Source: Niveispirillum sp943370215
Lineage (GTDB): Bacteria; Pseudomonadota; Alphaproteobacteria; Azospirillales; Azospirillaceae
Direction: 5' to 3'
DNA: 64,000 nucleotides
Assembly (NCBI GenBank): GCA_943370215.1
Contig: CALRQC020000014.1
Location: forward strand, 59,879 to 123,878
Shown here: piece by piece, positions 18,121 to 27,519 of the stretch
How the letters are laid out: every line of letters begins with the position of its first letter
Position numbering within the stretch: position 1 is the first letter of the stretch
Notes under the pieces: model-generated
What the model saw: the letters and a program-made list of their open reading frames with translations, nothing else
The model's database searches: none
What the model was told of the DNA's origin: nothing
Position numbers and translations under genes: made by a program

Positions 18121-21054
18121 TCAGTTTCTGGAAATCACGGCCAGCGAGGCCGCCGAAATGGCCAAGCTGCTGATCAACGACATAACCGTGCGGCTCGTAG
18201 CCAGGAAACTGAACGGCTCAGGATCGCGCGGTACCACAATGGTGGACCCCGGCGGGATCGGCACATTGCCGCTGCTGAAGCGTCCCATCCCCAACGGTTC
18301 GGATTCGCCATTGGGATAGATGACGAATGCATTGGAAAGCTCCGCCGCACCGGTCACACCACCCGCCTTATTGATGTAATCGCGGGCACTGTTGCCACTG
18401 GTGAACATGACAGAGCTGGGGTTCAGAACCTCACCTGTCACCGTCACATGGGACGGCCGCTTTGGAATCAACAGCTTGTCACCCGGCTCCAGCACAAAAT
18501 CCAGCTCCGGACGGGAAGCCAGAACGGTGGGATCAGCTTCAATAACCACCCGACCCACAACCTCGGTATTCTTCAGGCTGCTGATCAGCCCCTGCAGGAA
18601 GGGCAACGCGTTCTGTGCGGCCTGCGCGTTCTCCGTGTTACCGGACAGAACAGCCGGCAGGGCCTGCTCCAGCTCACGGGCGGCACGGCGATAACCTTCT
18701 GCTTCGGCTATGCGGACCTGTTCACGCTGGAAAACGGCACCATAAGGATAGGCCTCCGGCGTCAGGCCATCAACACGGCGCAACAATTCCGAAAGCCGCT
18801 CCCCACGGCGAATGTCGTAGCGACCAGGGCGCAGCACTTCGCCAGCCACCTCCACCATACCGGTCTCGCGCTGTTGCACGCGACCACTGATGCGGATCAC
18901 ATCACCCGGATTGACGATTGCCTGATTAAGCTCGGCGACCGTCAGACCGGTGCGACGCCCGCCACTGGCGCTGGTCAGTTCAATGGCACTGGCATCGGCA
19001 TCCAGGGTCATCCCCCCGACCGCCGACAACAGGGTTTGGGAGCGCGTACCCGGCACCACCGGATAGACACCGGGGAAGCGCACCTCCCCCTCCAGGGCTG
19101 TTGCATATTCCAGCAAGAATGGCAGCAAATCGGGATGGCGATCATAGAGCTTGGGACAATTACGAATATCCACCAGCCCGACAGTGCTGCCGCTCACGCC
19201 GGCGACGCCGCCGCGTCGTGCAACGGAGAAACGCGGCTGAAGCCCTTCGGAGACAATGGCCGCCAGGGCTTGCAGACCGGCGCAGGCCACATCGCTTTCA
19301 ATAAGTCGTACCGGCCCTGTCCCTGGCCGGCCATTACCTTCGCTGAAGGCACCGATCAACCGGCCACGATCAGGCTCCCCATTGTCGCGGCTGTCGGCGC
19401 CATCTTCGCGGCGATCATAGCGGTCAAGCGGGTCAATCTGACGCTGAACCGACCGCCCCGAATCACCAAGACGATTTCCGGCCTGCATATCGGACCGGTC
19501 CCCTCTCTCCCCGCGCTCGCTGCCGGTGCCAGTGCCGGCACCGGCCAGAATCTGTCGCTCCTGCGCCATCTTGGTGTCGTATGACAGGCGAAGGCTGGGG
19601 GGTGGCTCCTTACGCAGAATGGCTTGCACGTCGGCCGAGCCGAGATAGCGGATGTCGTCACGTGTCAGAATGATCACCCGATCGCGTTCCCGAAGGGTGA
19701 CATTCATCTCCCCTTCCAACACGCGCTGCAGGTCAACCGGCACATAGCGCCGCTGCCGGGTCACCGGATCCTCGGTATCGATCACCGCCATCGGCAGGTA
19801 GGGGTTGGAACGCAGAACATAGGGGTCGCGCAACAGATCACGCAGGGTCTTTGCCTGCATGAGGCCCCGGTCACCAGGCTGTTCCGCCCCACCTTCCAGA
19901 GCAATCGCATCCCGGGGAAGCTGCACGGAAACAATGTCGCCAGGCAATATGGCCGTGGTGCCTGCGGCACTCCGGATCACCTGATTACGGCCAGCCGCAT
20001 CAAGGCGCAGAATATCCAGCCGGTTGCCCCGCGCGCGCTGCGCGCCGCCTGCCAGTTCCAGCACCGCATCCAGCGAAGGCTTGCTCCCGCCCGGCCGCAT
20101 TTCATAAATACCCGGCCGCACCACGTCACCGGTAACAGCAATCGTGGTGCCAATGGCTGGCACGATGATCTGATCACCATCACGCAGGCGCAGATCATTC
20201 ACCGATCGGCGCCCCAGCAGCACGTCATAAAGATCGACCGGCACGCTCTCCCCAGCCCGCACGATCTTCAGATTGCGAAGGCTGCCCGTCTTGTCGATAC
20301 CGTCAGCCATGACCAGCGCATCGATCAGGCTTGAAAAGCTGGTAACGGTGAAACGACCGGGAGACCGCACCTCGCCCGTGACCAGAACGCCAATCGAGCG
20401 GACGGATCCCACAGAAATATAGACATTGGTTTGCAGGAATGTCGCCTGGGCCTGCGCTGTCAGATCGTCGCGGAATTCCCCGAAATGGCGCCCTGCCGCC
20501 GCAACAGGTGGCATGTTGGGCAACACGACGCGGCCCTCACGGTCAACCCGCACCTGACTGGTCGTGTTGACCTGCCCGCGCAGGGTAATGACAAGCTCAT
20601 CCCCAATACCCAGGACGTAATCATCCGGAATCGTGCCGGAGAGCAGACCGGAGGTTGGCGCCGGCCCGCTGCCCATCCGCAAATCATAGCCGAACTGGGT
20701 GAGGTTCTGGCCGGTGCGGCGGCTATACTGGGATTCCAACGCCGATGCTGGCACCTGATCCTTGACATTGTAGCCAGCTTCCGCAGCGCGGCTGTCAAAA
20801 CGGTCCAGGCCGGCTTTATCGCGGCTGGGCACGTTTCCCTGCTGCTGCCGCGCCCGATCAAGCGCACTGGGCACCTGGCCGCCCTGCTGGCCCTGGGAAT
20901 ATTGCTGCTGCAGGTCACGCAGATTGACGCTGCCGGTCGGCAACTCGATCATCTGTGCCGAAGCGGGCATGGCAGCACTGACAAGCAGCCCCGCCCATGC
21001 TAGACCGGATCGCAGGTGCCGCCCCGAGACGGCAGCCTTGAACACACGACGCAT
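18121..21054 (-). CDS. Large Wza-type polysaccharide export protein with multiple SLBB domains
   Basis: The 977-residue protein has a signal peptide (to about ASAQ). It has a polysaccharide-export (Poly_export) domain near 145-225 (PDDYVLGIGDELVITLRGQV) and then at least four SLBB-like units (VLVTGEVRSPGRFTV, IAVTGDVVRPGIYEM, VEVAGEVLRPGRYDI, VTVTGEVLNPSSVMF). A hydrophobic stretch at the C-terminus (MSLISSLAISAASLAVI) could be the membrane-spanning helix. Wza itself is about 380 residues, so this is far longer. No lipobox is seen. ATG 21054 is chosen because GGAGAA lies four bases in front; ATG 21066 lacks a ribosome site. It begins the operon yjbH, wzz-like, GT2, ligase. Confidence 0.9.
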   Translation of the reverse strand: MRRVFKAAVSGRHLRSGLAWAGLLVSAAMPASAQMIELPTGSVNLRDLQQQYSQGQQGGQVPSALDRARQQQGNVPSRDKAGLDRFDSRAAEAGYNVKDQVPASALESQYSRRTGQNLTQFGYDLRMGSGPAPTSGLLSGTIPDDYVLGIGDELVITLRGQVNTTSQVRVDREGRVVLPNMPPVAAAGRHFGEFRDDLTAQAQATFLQTNVYISVGSVRSIGVLVTGEVRSPGRFTVTSFSSLIDALVMADGIDKTGSLRNLKIVRAGESVPVDLYDVLLGRRSVNDLRLRDGDQIIVPAIGTTIAVTGDVVRPGIYEMRPGGSKPSLDAVLELAGGAQRARGNRLDILRLDAAGRNQVIRSAAGTTAILPGDIVSVQLPRDAIALEGGAEQPGDRGLMQAKTLRDLLRDPYVLRSNPYLPMAVIDTEDPVTRQRRYVPVDLQRVLEGEMNVTLRERDRVIILTRDDIRYLGSADVQAILRKEPPPSLRLSYDTKMAQERQILAGAGTGTGSERGERGDRSDMQAGNRLGDSGRSVQRQIDPLDRYDRREDGADSRDNGEPDRGRLIGAFSEGNGRPGTGPVRLIESDVACAGLQALAAIVSEGLQPRFSVARRGGVAGVSGSTVGLVDIRNCPKLYDRHPDLLPFLLEYATALEGEVRFPGVYPVVPGTRSQTLLSAVGGMTLDADASAIELTSASGGRRTGLTVAELNQAIVNPGDVIRISGRVQQRETGMVEVAGEVLRPGRYDIRRGERLSELLRRVDGLTPEAYPYGAVFQREQVRIAEAEGYRRAARELEQALPAVLSGNTENAQAAQNALPFLQGLISSLKNTEVVGRVVIEADPTVLASRPELDFVLEPGDKLLIPKRPSHVTVTGEVLNPSSVMFTSGNSARDYINKAGGVTGAAELSNAFVIYPNGESEPLGMGRFSSGNVPIPPGSTIVVPRDPEPFSFLATSRTVMSLISSLAISAASLAVISRN

Positions 21055-21058
21055 CGAG

Positions 21059-21064
21059 TTCTCC
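21059..21064 (-). promoter_or_regulatory. Ribosome-binding site that fixes the start of the Wza-like gene
   Basis: On the minus strand GGAGAA is followed by CTCG and then ATG (21052-21054). This decides between two in-frame ATGs. The same bases lie immediately upstream of and against the start codon of the divergent yjbF gene. Confidence 0.7.
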
Positions 21065-21790
21065 ATGATTCATCCCAATCGCGATCCCAAGGCGACCACG
21101 GCCATACTCAGCCGCCGCCGCTGTCTGGGCCTGCTGGCTGCTGGCATCGTGCCGGCGACCACCTTGCCGGGATGTGCCCTGGTTAGCACTGAATCTCCTT
21201 ACTGGGCAACAGTGGCCGCTGTAGCCGGTGTTACACAGCCGGTGCCAGTGACCCGCCAGCAGGCGGATGAGCTGCCCTATGCCTCTATCCTGGCCTGGTA
21301 TGATGATGCACCTGTGGCCTTCATGGTGCTGGGAGAGGTCGGCCCACACCGGGAACTGGTCTATTACAGCCAAAGCCGGCAGGTTCTGGTGACACGCGGG
21401 GCCTTCATCGTGCGCAGCGTTGGCATGGCGGGCGACGTGACCCGGACAGTTTTTTCGCCTGATTGGCCCATGGCAGAAAACGGGGAACCCGCTGACCTAC
21501 GGCAACTGGCCGGCCGCACCCTGGTGCGGCGCATCGATATCCAGTCGGCAGCGCTGTTTGACGTGCCGCTGCGTAGCAGCTTCAGCCTGGAAGGAACGGA
21601 CAGAATCGAGATTCTCGGACGGAAACTGGAAACGGTCATCCTGCGGGAAGAGGTTCGGATGCCTAATGAAAAACCTTATACCAACCGCTATTGGCTGGAT
21701 GCCGCAACGGCATTCTGCTGGAAATCACACCAGCACATCCATGCGCGCAGCGATGCAATGAATATCGAGATCACCAAACCCGCCGGCTGA
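21065..21790 (+). CDS. yjbF: YjbF/GfcB-family outer-membrane lipoprotein
   Basis: The 241-residue protein has a twin-arginine-like basic start (SRRRCLGLLAAG) and a lipobox LPGC near residue 33, so it should be a lipoprotein. The mature part follows YjbF/GfcB: PYASILAWYDDAPVAFMVLG, YYSQSRQVLVTRGAFIVRSVG and a C-terminal YWLDAATAFCWKSHQ. In YjbEFGH/GfcABCD systems this protein assists capsule or exopolysaccharide secretion. It is transcribed away from the Wza-like gene; the two start codons are only 10 bp apart, so each promoter must lie inside the other gene. The frame stays open upstream for 47 codons, but that part is antisense to the Wza signal peptide. Confidence 0.87.
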   Translation: MIHPNRDPKATTAILSRRRCLGLLAAGIVPATTLPGCALVSTESPYWATVAAVAGVTQPVPVTRQQADELPYASILAWYDDAPVAFMVLGEVGPHRELVYYSQSRQVLVTRGAFIVRSVGMAGDVTRTVFSPDWPMAENGEPADLRQLAGRTLVRRIDIQSAALFDVPLRSSFSLEGTDRIEILGRKLETVILREEVRMPNEKPYTNRYWLDAATAFCWKSHQHIHARSDAMNIEITKPAG

Positions 21791-21806
21791 TAAAGCGCGC
21801 CTGTCG

Positions 21807-21837
21807 CCAAAGCAAAAGGGCCCCGTGAGGGGCCCTT
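21807..21837 (-). terminator. Terminator of the YjbE-like gene
   Basis: A perfect 9-bp stem AAGGGCCCC/GGGGCCCTT (21816-21824 with 21829-21837) has a GTGA loop. On the minus strand it runs into TTTTGCTTTGG, so it ends the small gene that stops at 21881. It may also stop yjbF transcripts in the other direction, without a T run. Confidence 0.85.
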
Positions 21838-21880
21838 CCGAGAACAGTCCACATCCTGCGGGTGCGAACAGCGCCCGTGA

Positions 21881-22201
21881 TCAGCGGGCGGTGCTGGTCG
21901 CCGTGGCGGTTGCCGTGCTGGTCGGGGTCGTGGTCGGCGGAGTCGGCTTGTTGCCGCCATTGTCCGGCGCGTCATCATTGCCACCGGAAGCAGCAGCAGC
22001 CACAACGCCAGCCACAGCAACAGCACCGACAACGGCTACAGAAGTCAACGAGCCAACGGCAACACCGCTGGCGCCAGCACCGGCAGCGCTACCAGCGCCA
22101 GTCGGGGCCGCCGTAGCGGGAGCGGTTTGCTGAGCATTGGCAACGGCCGGCACCAGCCCAAGCGCAATGGCGACAGCAGCGGCCAGAAGATCCTTTTTCA
22201 T
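21881..22201 (-). CDS. yjbE: Small secreted Ala/Thr-rich protein, YjbE/GfcA-like
   Basis: The 106-residue protein has a clear Sec signal peptide (MKKDLLAAAVAIALGLVPAVANA). A short Ala/Thr/Gly segment follows, then a hydrophobic VAVVGAVAVAGVVAAAASGG stretch, an acidic DDAPDNGG turn, and a Thr/Ser-rich tail ending STATATATSTAR. E. coli GfcA and YjbE have the same order and end in a Thr-rich STTR-like tail, so I assign that family by layout rather than strict identity. GGGGA precedes the ATG, and a TATAAG at 22236-22241 on this strand could be the -10 of its promoter. The role of the family is unknown even in E. coli. Confidence 0.75.
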   Translation of the reverse strand: MKKDLLAAAVAIALGLVPAVANAQQTAPATAAPTGAGSAAGAGASGVAVGSLTSVAVVGAVAVAGVVAAAASGGNDDAPDNGGNKPTPPTTTPTSTATATATSTAR

Positions 22202-22481
22202 TTGGACTAATTCCCCAGAGGTTGGACCGATGAGCCTTATACCACTTCTTTTTCGCGTTGCGAGAGGTCTTCTGCCTCAAACGGGCTAAAAATACCGCAT
22301 GGCAGTACCGTGTGGCACCGCAGCCGCACCGAGCAGATTTGGTCCCCCCGGGGAAACGGATCGTCCCCCGCCCCGACTGCGACCGGGTGGACCGGCTCCG
22401 CCACTGCACAGCATCCGGTTTTAGGTTGCGCGGTGCCTAGCGATTCGGATTATGACTTTGGAGAGAGCAGAAAGAAAGACA

Positions 22482-22976
22482 ATGAAAAGCAACCCGGCAG
22501 CCCAAGCACGCATGGATCATCAGCTTGGCCTGCTGCGTGAGGATCTGGCACGGCTGCAAAAACATTGTGCTGTACTGTCGTCTCCCGCCAATGCAACCAG
22601 TGCATTACGCCAGTTCAAGGCGCTGACCCCGCTGTTCGAAACGGTCGATTCCTTCGTCACCGTCACCGGCTCCTCTGCACAGCGTCTGGAAACCGACAAG
22701 CTGGAACAGGTCAGTGAACAACTGACAAGGCTACAGACCGCCCTCTGGCAACTCCGGTTGACCACCGTGAAGCCGATACTCGAACTGCTCGCCCTGGACA
22801 TTCGGCAAATGCCGCTGGGGAGCCGCTTTGTGATGGAACGTTGGCGGGACAGGCTCGCGGATCTGCATCAACAGCCCAGCGTGGAGATGGGGCTGGCGCC
22901 GGGCCTGCTGGCGCGGATTGAGGAACTGACCTTGATCCTGGTCGGCGGCGCCCCCGATCTGACAGCGTTTGACTGA
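22482..22976 (+). CDS. Hypothetical helical protein
   Basis: The predicted product is 164 residues, soluble, without cysteine-rich or catalytic motifs, and nearly all helical by composition. It has leucine-heptad stretches such as HQLGLLREDLARLQKH (about 13-28) and KLEQVSEQLTRLQTALWQL. It could form a coiled coil or bundle. ATG 22482 has GGAGAG upstream; an ATG at 22452 lacks a ribosome site. Codon use matches the neighbours, so I regard it as real. I do not recognise the family. The next small gene follows about 100 bp later on the same strand. Confidence 0.65.
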   Translation: MKSNPAAQARMDHQLGLLREDLARLQKHCAVLSSPANATSALRQFKALTPLFETVDSFVTVTGSSAQRLETDKLEQVSEQLTRLQTALWQLRLTTVKPILELLALDIRQMPLGSRFVMERWRDRLADLHQQPSVEMGLAPGLLARIEELTLILVGGAPDLTAFD

Positions 22977-23072
22977 TGATGATCCGGGAACCGCATCAGG
23001 CTGGTCAATCGCTCCCCCTGCTGTATTATCCTGCAACTTTCCCCATCTGCCATGCAGGGATCATATAAGCGG

Positions 23073-23264
23073 ATGAATAAGATTCTCGAGATCCTCAAAC
23101 CCTATGGACGCCCCACGCCCAAGGAAGAGGCGGTGCTGGATGCCGTGCTTGAACGGGTGGGGCGTAAGCTGCTGACCCCGGAAGATGCCATTGATGAGAT
23201 CATCGACCGGCTGGATTGGCCGCTGGAACGGGCGGCTGCCGAAGTCGACGGATATCTGGAATAG
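23073..23264 (+). CDS. Small hypothetical acidic protein
   Basis: A 63-residue frame from ATG 23073 (MNKILEILKPYGRPTPKEE) encodes an acidic, helical peptide ending in LERAAAEVDGYLE. Third-position GC is high and the composition is protein-like on this strand, while the opposite strand is less convincing. An upstream ATG at 23052 would add seven residues. No family recognised. It could be a small partner of the preceding helical protein or an independent gene. Confidence 0.55.
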   Translation: MNKILEILKPYGRPTPKEEAVLDAVLERVGRKLLTPEDAIDEIIDRLDWPLERAAAEVDGYLE

Positions 23265-23407
23265 CGCCGTCACCGATCTCCTGCTGAACCTAGACTTCTG
23301 GATAGGGTCGTCGCAGGAGTATGGCGACAGGAGTACGAATGGTTCATCGTCCCGATCGTACCGGCGGTAGCAGAGGCAACCGCCAGCGAACTGGACATTG
23401 AAGGTCG

Positions 23408-26400
23408 ATGCGGCTCCGCTACCTCATCCCCGCCCTGATTCTGGCGCTGGCCTTTGGCTTTCTGGCCATGGCTGGCCTGGATATCTTTCAGAGCTGGCGC
23501 GAGAAGCGGAACGCGGAAGGCTTCATGCACTCCGATGCCGCTCGTGGTACCTTGTTGCACGCCTCTGCGGACTGGGCCCTGGAGCGGGGTCTTGGCTATA
23601 TGCTGCTGTTCAACGAGGAACCCGTGCCGCTGGAAAAGCGGCTGCGGTTGACAGCGATTGCCGAACGGGCGGAGGCCCAGTGGCAAGCGGCCCTCCTCAT
23701 CCTTGAAGAACCCCAGATACAGGGGCAATTCTCACAGCACATGCTGCTGGAGATGAAGCAAGCCGTCGCAAACGCCGTTGAGATGCGCACACGATTGGTC
23801 ACGGCCCTCACACTGCCGCGCTCACAACGGCCGCCTGACCTGCATGAACGTTGGTTCACCACGATGACAGGTGCCATTGATCAGAGCAGCAATTTACGGT
23901 TCCAGGCACTGGTCACCATCCCGATCGACGATACGCGCATCGGGGCCCATTCCTGGCTGAAGCAATATTCCTGGGCCGCCGCTGAATATGCCGGGCGGGA
24001 AAGGGCGCTGATCGCCGGGGCCCTGGCAGGTGGTCCTTCGCTACCATCCATTCAGCCAACCCTGGCCGATGCGGCCGCCCGTCAGGCCTGGGCCTGGGAT
24101 GGTGTGGAGAATATGACCCGGGCAGGCATCGGCGATGCGGATGCCCTCGTGGCTGAGGCGCGGCGGGTGATGAATACGGAGGTGGCTCCCGTCCGGCATG
24201 ATGCGATGCTCCTCTTGAACAGCGGCGATTTTCACCCCGACATGGCGGCGGCGGAAAAGTGGTTTGCCGCCGCAACACACGGCATTGACAGTATACTGAA
24301 CATACAGCACGCAGCGACCGTCGCCTCCGCCAACCGCGCGGCGGAACTGTCCCGGCTGGCTGGACGCGACCTGCTGGCCAGCATCCTGTTGCTGCTGTTC
24401 GGCGTGGCCATGACGAGTCTGGCCCTGCTGCTGGCCCATTATCGCCTGTTGCGGCCATTGGCTGAGCTCACCAACCTGTTCGAAAAAATAGCCCGCGGCC
24501 GCACCGACCTGACTGTCCCCGATACGAACCGCCGTGATGAGGTGGGAGAACTTGCACGAGCGGCAGCGGCCTTCCGGGAAACCCATCTCGATGGACGGCA
24601 CATGGCGGAAGAGTTGCGCCGCCGCGAGCATCTGTTGGGCCTTTTCATCAGCCATGCCCCTACCGCCATCGCCATGCTGGACCGCGACATGCGCTATCTG
24701 GCGGTCAGCCGACGCTGGCTGAGGGAGTATGGCCTGGAAAGCCGCGACGTGATCGGCCTCTCCTACTATGACCTATTCCCGGAAACCGACGAACGCTGGC
24801 GCGCCATCCATCGGGCCTGCCTGAGCGGCAAAACAGCGTCTGCCCAGGAAGACAGGCTGATTGGTGCAGACGGCACTGTCAACTGGCTGCGCTGGGAAAT
24901 CCACCCCTGGCATGATATTGACGGCACTGTCGGTGGGATCATTATTTTCAGTGAGTTCATCACGGCCCGAAAAGAGGCGGAAAGCGAAATCCGCCATCTG
25001 GCCACCCATCTGCAGGTGATGCTGGACAGCGCCGACGCCGCCTTTATTTCCACCGATGCCGACGGCACGATCCAGATATTCAACCGCGGCGCGGAACGTA
25101 TGCTGGGCTATGGTGCCCATGAGCTGATCGGCCGCCAGACGCCGGTGTTGTTCCATGATCCGGCGGAACTAGCTGGTGTACTCAACCGGCTGCGGCAAGA
25201 AGGCAGCACGATCAACAGCCCCTTCGAGGCGCTGGTCCATGACGCCCGCCAAGGCCGGCCCAGCCAGAGAGAATGGACCATGGTGGACCGCGATGGCAAC
25301 CGTTTCCCGGCCTTGTTGTCTGTCAATGCGTTGCGCTCAGGCGACGGCCAGATCCAGGGTTTCCTGTGCATCGCCAACAACATCTCTCAGTTACGGGAGG
25401 CCGATCGGCTGAAGGCAGAGTTCATCTCCACCGTCAGCCATGAGCTGCGCACACCGCTAACGGCCATCCGCGCCTCCCTGGGCATGGTCAATAGTGGCCT
25501 GTTCGGCGACCTGCCGGAAGAGGCGCGGCAACTGACCGACATCGCCCAGCAGAGCACGGAACGGCTGATCCGTCTGATCAACGACTTGCTGGATATCGAG
25601 AAGATCGCCTCGGGCAAGATGCGTTTCGAGATGAAACCGCATCAGTTGCGCACCCTGTTGCACCAGACAGTGCAGGATAACGAAGCGCTGGCGGGACGTG
25701 CCAGCGTGGAACTGCAACTTGACGAAGGTGGTCTGGACGCCACCGTGGAGGGTGATGCCGACCGATTGGTACAGACCTTTACCAATCTCGTCTCCAACGC
25801 GGTGAAATTCTCCCCCGCCGGCAGCATCGTGCGAATCGCCGTAGCCCCCCTGAAACCGAATTGGATACGGATCAGCATCATCGATCAGGGCTGCGGCATT
25901 CCAGACGAGTTCCGCTCCCGTATCTTCCAGCGTTTCGCCCAGGCGGACGGTTCGGATAGCCGTGCCAAGGGAGGAACCGGGCTGGGGCTGGCCATCACCC
26001 GCGAAATCGTCGAGCGCCATGGCGGCTCCATTTCCTTTGAGACCATGGTTGGCAATGGCACCCGCTTCCATGTCGATCTGCCAGTACTGGACGACCTTCC
26101 GGTCAGCCTCTTGCTGGGAGATGACGCAGAGACAGAAAAGGTGGAGATGCCAGCCGCCCACGTACTGGTCTGCGAAGATGACCCGGACATTGCCCGTCTT
26201 CTTGGGTTGATGCTGACTCAGGCCGGCTTCGAGCCGGTGCTGGCCCCGGATGGGGCTGAAGCCCTGCGGCTGCTGCACGAACGTCGATTCGATGCCATGA
26301 CCCTGGACTTGCTGCTACCCGATATCTCGGGATTGATGTTGTTCGACAAGATCCGGGCGCTGCCGGGCGGGCGCGATCTGCCGATCATCATCGTTTCCGC

Positions 26401-26968
26401 TATTGCCGACCAAGGGCGGGAAACGCTGAATGGCGAGGCTGTGGGTATTATCGATTGGCTGGCAAAACCCATCGATCCGGACCGGTTGATCCGCGCCATC
26501 GGGCGGGCCATTGCGCGCCCCGGCAGCCAGCGGCCGCTTTTGCTGCATGTGGAGGATGATTCCGACATGCGGCTGGTGGTGCAGCGGGTACTGTCCCGTC
26601 TGGCCGAAATCATTCCCGCTTCTTCCATGGAAGAAGCCCGTAAGGCCGCAATGGAACAATATTTCGATCTGGCCATCATCGATATCGACATGCCGGATGG
26701 ATCGGGGCTGGATGTGATCCCCCTGCTACGCGACCCAACCGGCGGCCCTGTCCCCGTTGTGGTATTCACAGGCGCCGACATTGATCTGGTCGCCCTGCGC
26801 CAAGTGGCGGCCACCTTGGTGAAATCACGTGCACGCAGCGATGATCTGGTCGAAACCATTCAGGGACTGATACATAGGCTGCGTCATACTGGACACGAGC
26901 GGGCTGGCATGACCACCCGCACGACAGCCCCGCCCGAACCGCCCCGTCATCTGGAGCCTTCATCATGA
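23408..26968 (+). CDS. Membrane hybrid sensor histidine kinase with two PAS and two receiver domains
   Basis: This is a 1186-residue protein. Two transmembrane helices (about 3-22 and 318-340) frame a helical extracytoplasmic sensor domain. A HAMP domain (LLRPLAELTNLFEKIARG, about 345-395) and two PAS domains (about 410-520 and 535-660) follow. The HisKA segment SHELRTPLTAIRASLG holds the phospho-His at about 678, and the ATPase domain has NLVSNAVKFS and GTGLGLAI. Two receivers come next (about 915-1030 and 1040-1155) with intact DD, D and K residues. It overlaps the next gene, a lone receiver, by 4 bp, so phosphate could pass among several receivers. The signal is not apparent from sequence. 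Confidence 0.92.
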   Translation: MRLRYLIPALILALAFGFLAMAGLDIFQSWREKRNAEGFMHSDAARGTLLHASADWALERGLGYMLLFNEEPVPLEKRLRLTAIAERAEAQWQAALLILEEPQIQGQFSQHMLLEMKQAVANAVEMRTRLVTALTLPRSQRPPDLHERWFTTMTGAIDQSSNLRFQALVTIPIDDTRIGAHSWLKQYSWAAAEYAGRERALIAGALAGGPSLPSIQPTLADAAARQAWAWDGVENMTRAGIGDADALVAEARRVMNTEVAPVRHDAMLLLNSGDFHPDMAAAEKWFAAATHGIDSILNIQHAATVASANRAAELSRLAGRDLLASILLLLFGVAMTSLALLLAHYRLLRPLAELTNLFEKIARGRTDLTVPDTNRRDEVGELARAAAAFRETHLDGRHMAEELRRREHLLGLFISHAPTAIAMLDRDMRYLAVSRRWLREYGLESRDVIGLSYYDLFPETDERWRAIHRACLSGKTASAQEDRLIGADGTVNWLRWEIHPWHDIDGTVGGIIIFSEFITARKEAESEIRHLATHLQVMLDSADAAFISTDADGTIQIFNRGAERMLGYGAHELIGRQTPVLFHDPAELAGVLNRLRQEGSTINSPFEALVHDARQGRPSQREWTMVDRDGNRFPALLSVNALRSGDGQIQGFLCIANNISQLREADRLKAEFISTVSHELRTPLTAIRASLGMVNSGLFGDLPEEARQLTDIAQQSTERLIRLINDLLDIEKIASGKMRFEMKPHQLRTLLHQTVQDNEALAGRASVELQLDEGGLDATVEGDADRLVQTFTNLVSNAVKFSPAGSIVRIAVAPLKPNWIRISIIDQGCGIPDEFRSRIFQRFAQADGSDSRAKGGTGLGLAITREIVERHGGSISFETMVGNGTRFHVDLPVLDDLPVSLLLGDDAETEKVEMPAAHVLVCEDDPDIARLLGLMLTQAGFEPVLAPDGAEALRLLHERRFDAMTLDLLLPDISGLMLFDKIRALPGGRDLPIIIVSAIADQGRETLNGEAVGIIDWLAKPIDPDRLIRAIGRAIARPGSQRPLLLHVEDDSDMRLVVQRVLSRLAEIIPASSMEEARKAAMEQYFDLAIIDIDMPDGSGLDVIPLLRDPTGGPVPVVVFTGADIDLVALRQVAATLVKSRARSDDLVETIQGLIHRLRHTGHERAGMTTRTTAPPEPPRHLEPSS

Positions 26969-27357
26969 TCCCGGACCTCAACCGTATCCTCTATGTCGAG
27001 GATGAGGAGATGCTGCGCACGGTTACCAACCTGGCGCTGACCCGGATCGGCAAATTCACCGTCGAATTGTGCGACAGTGGCACCCGGGCGGTCGCCGTCG
27101 CCAAGAGCTTCAAGCCGGATCTGATCCTGCTGGATGTAATGATGCCGGGGATGGACGGGCCCGCCACGTTGCGGGCCTTGCAGGCAGACACGGAAACCGC
27201 CGGGATTCCTGTCATCTTCATCACCGCCAAAGTACAACCCCGCGAGGTGGAGGCTTTCCTGGCCCTGGGCGTCATCGATGTGGTGCCCAAGCCATTTGAG
27301 CCGATGACCCTGGCCCGCGACATCCGCGCCATCTGGGATCGCCATCACGGCGGCTGA
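26965..27357 (+). CDS. Single-domain response regulator (CheY-like)
   Basis: The 130-residue protein is a bare receiver domain. The acidic pocket is VEDEE at about 11-15, the phospho-Asp is in LILLDVMMPGMDG, the switch Thr is in IFITAKV, and the conserved Lys is in VVPKPFEP. There is no output domain. Its start lies inside the stop of the hybrid kinase (ATGA overlap), which makes it the probable partner of that kinase. Confidence 0.93.
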   Translation: MIPDLNRILYVEDEEMLRTVTNLALTRIGKFTVELCDSGTRAVAVAKSFKPDLILLDVMMPGMDGPATLRALQADTETAGIPVIFITAKVQPREVEAFLALGVIDVVPKPFEPMTLARDIRAIWDRHHGG

Positions 27358-27375
27358 ACCGCTTCGCCTATGCCT

Positions 27376-27411
27376 TCCGCCCAGGCCCCGGGTCAGGGGT
27401 GCCTAGGCGGA
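27376..27411 (+). terminator. Imperfect hairpin after the kinase/receiver pair
   Basis: The arms TCCGCCCAGGC and GCCTAGGCGGA pair with one mismatch, and a C/G-rich inner stem closes on CCCGGGTCAGGGG. No T run follows, so intrinsic termination is uncertain. Confidence 0.4.
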
Positions 27412-27519
27412 CAGTCCGATGGGCCCAGACCTTTTGCGGGCGGGACTTTTCCCGTCCGTTACCGTTCAATCCCCATGTCGTCACCGGCCAGCCAGCCGTC
27501 GAACACAGGGGGATAACAC

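Noticed and set aside
20924..21064. In-frame upstream extension of yjbF by 47 codons.
   Set aside because: The extension is antisense to the Wza-like signal peptide and would bury the lipobox far from the N-terminus.
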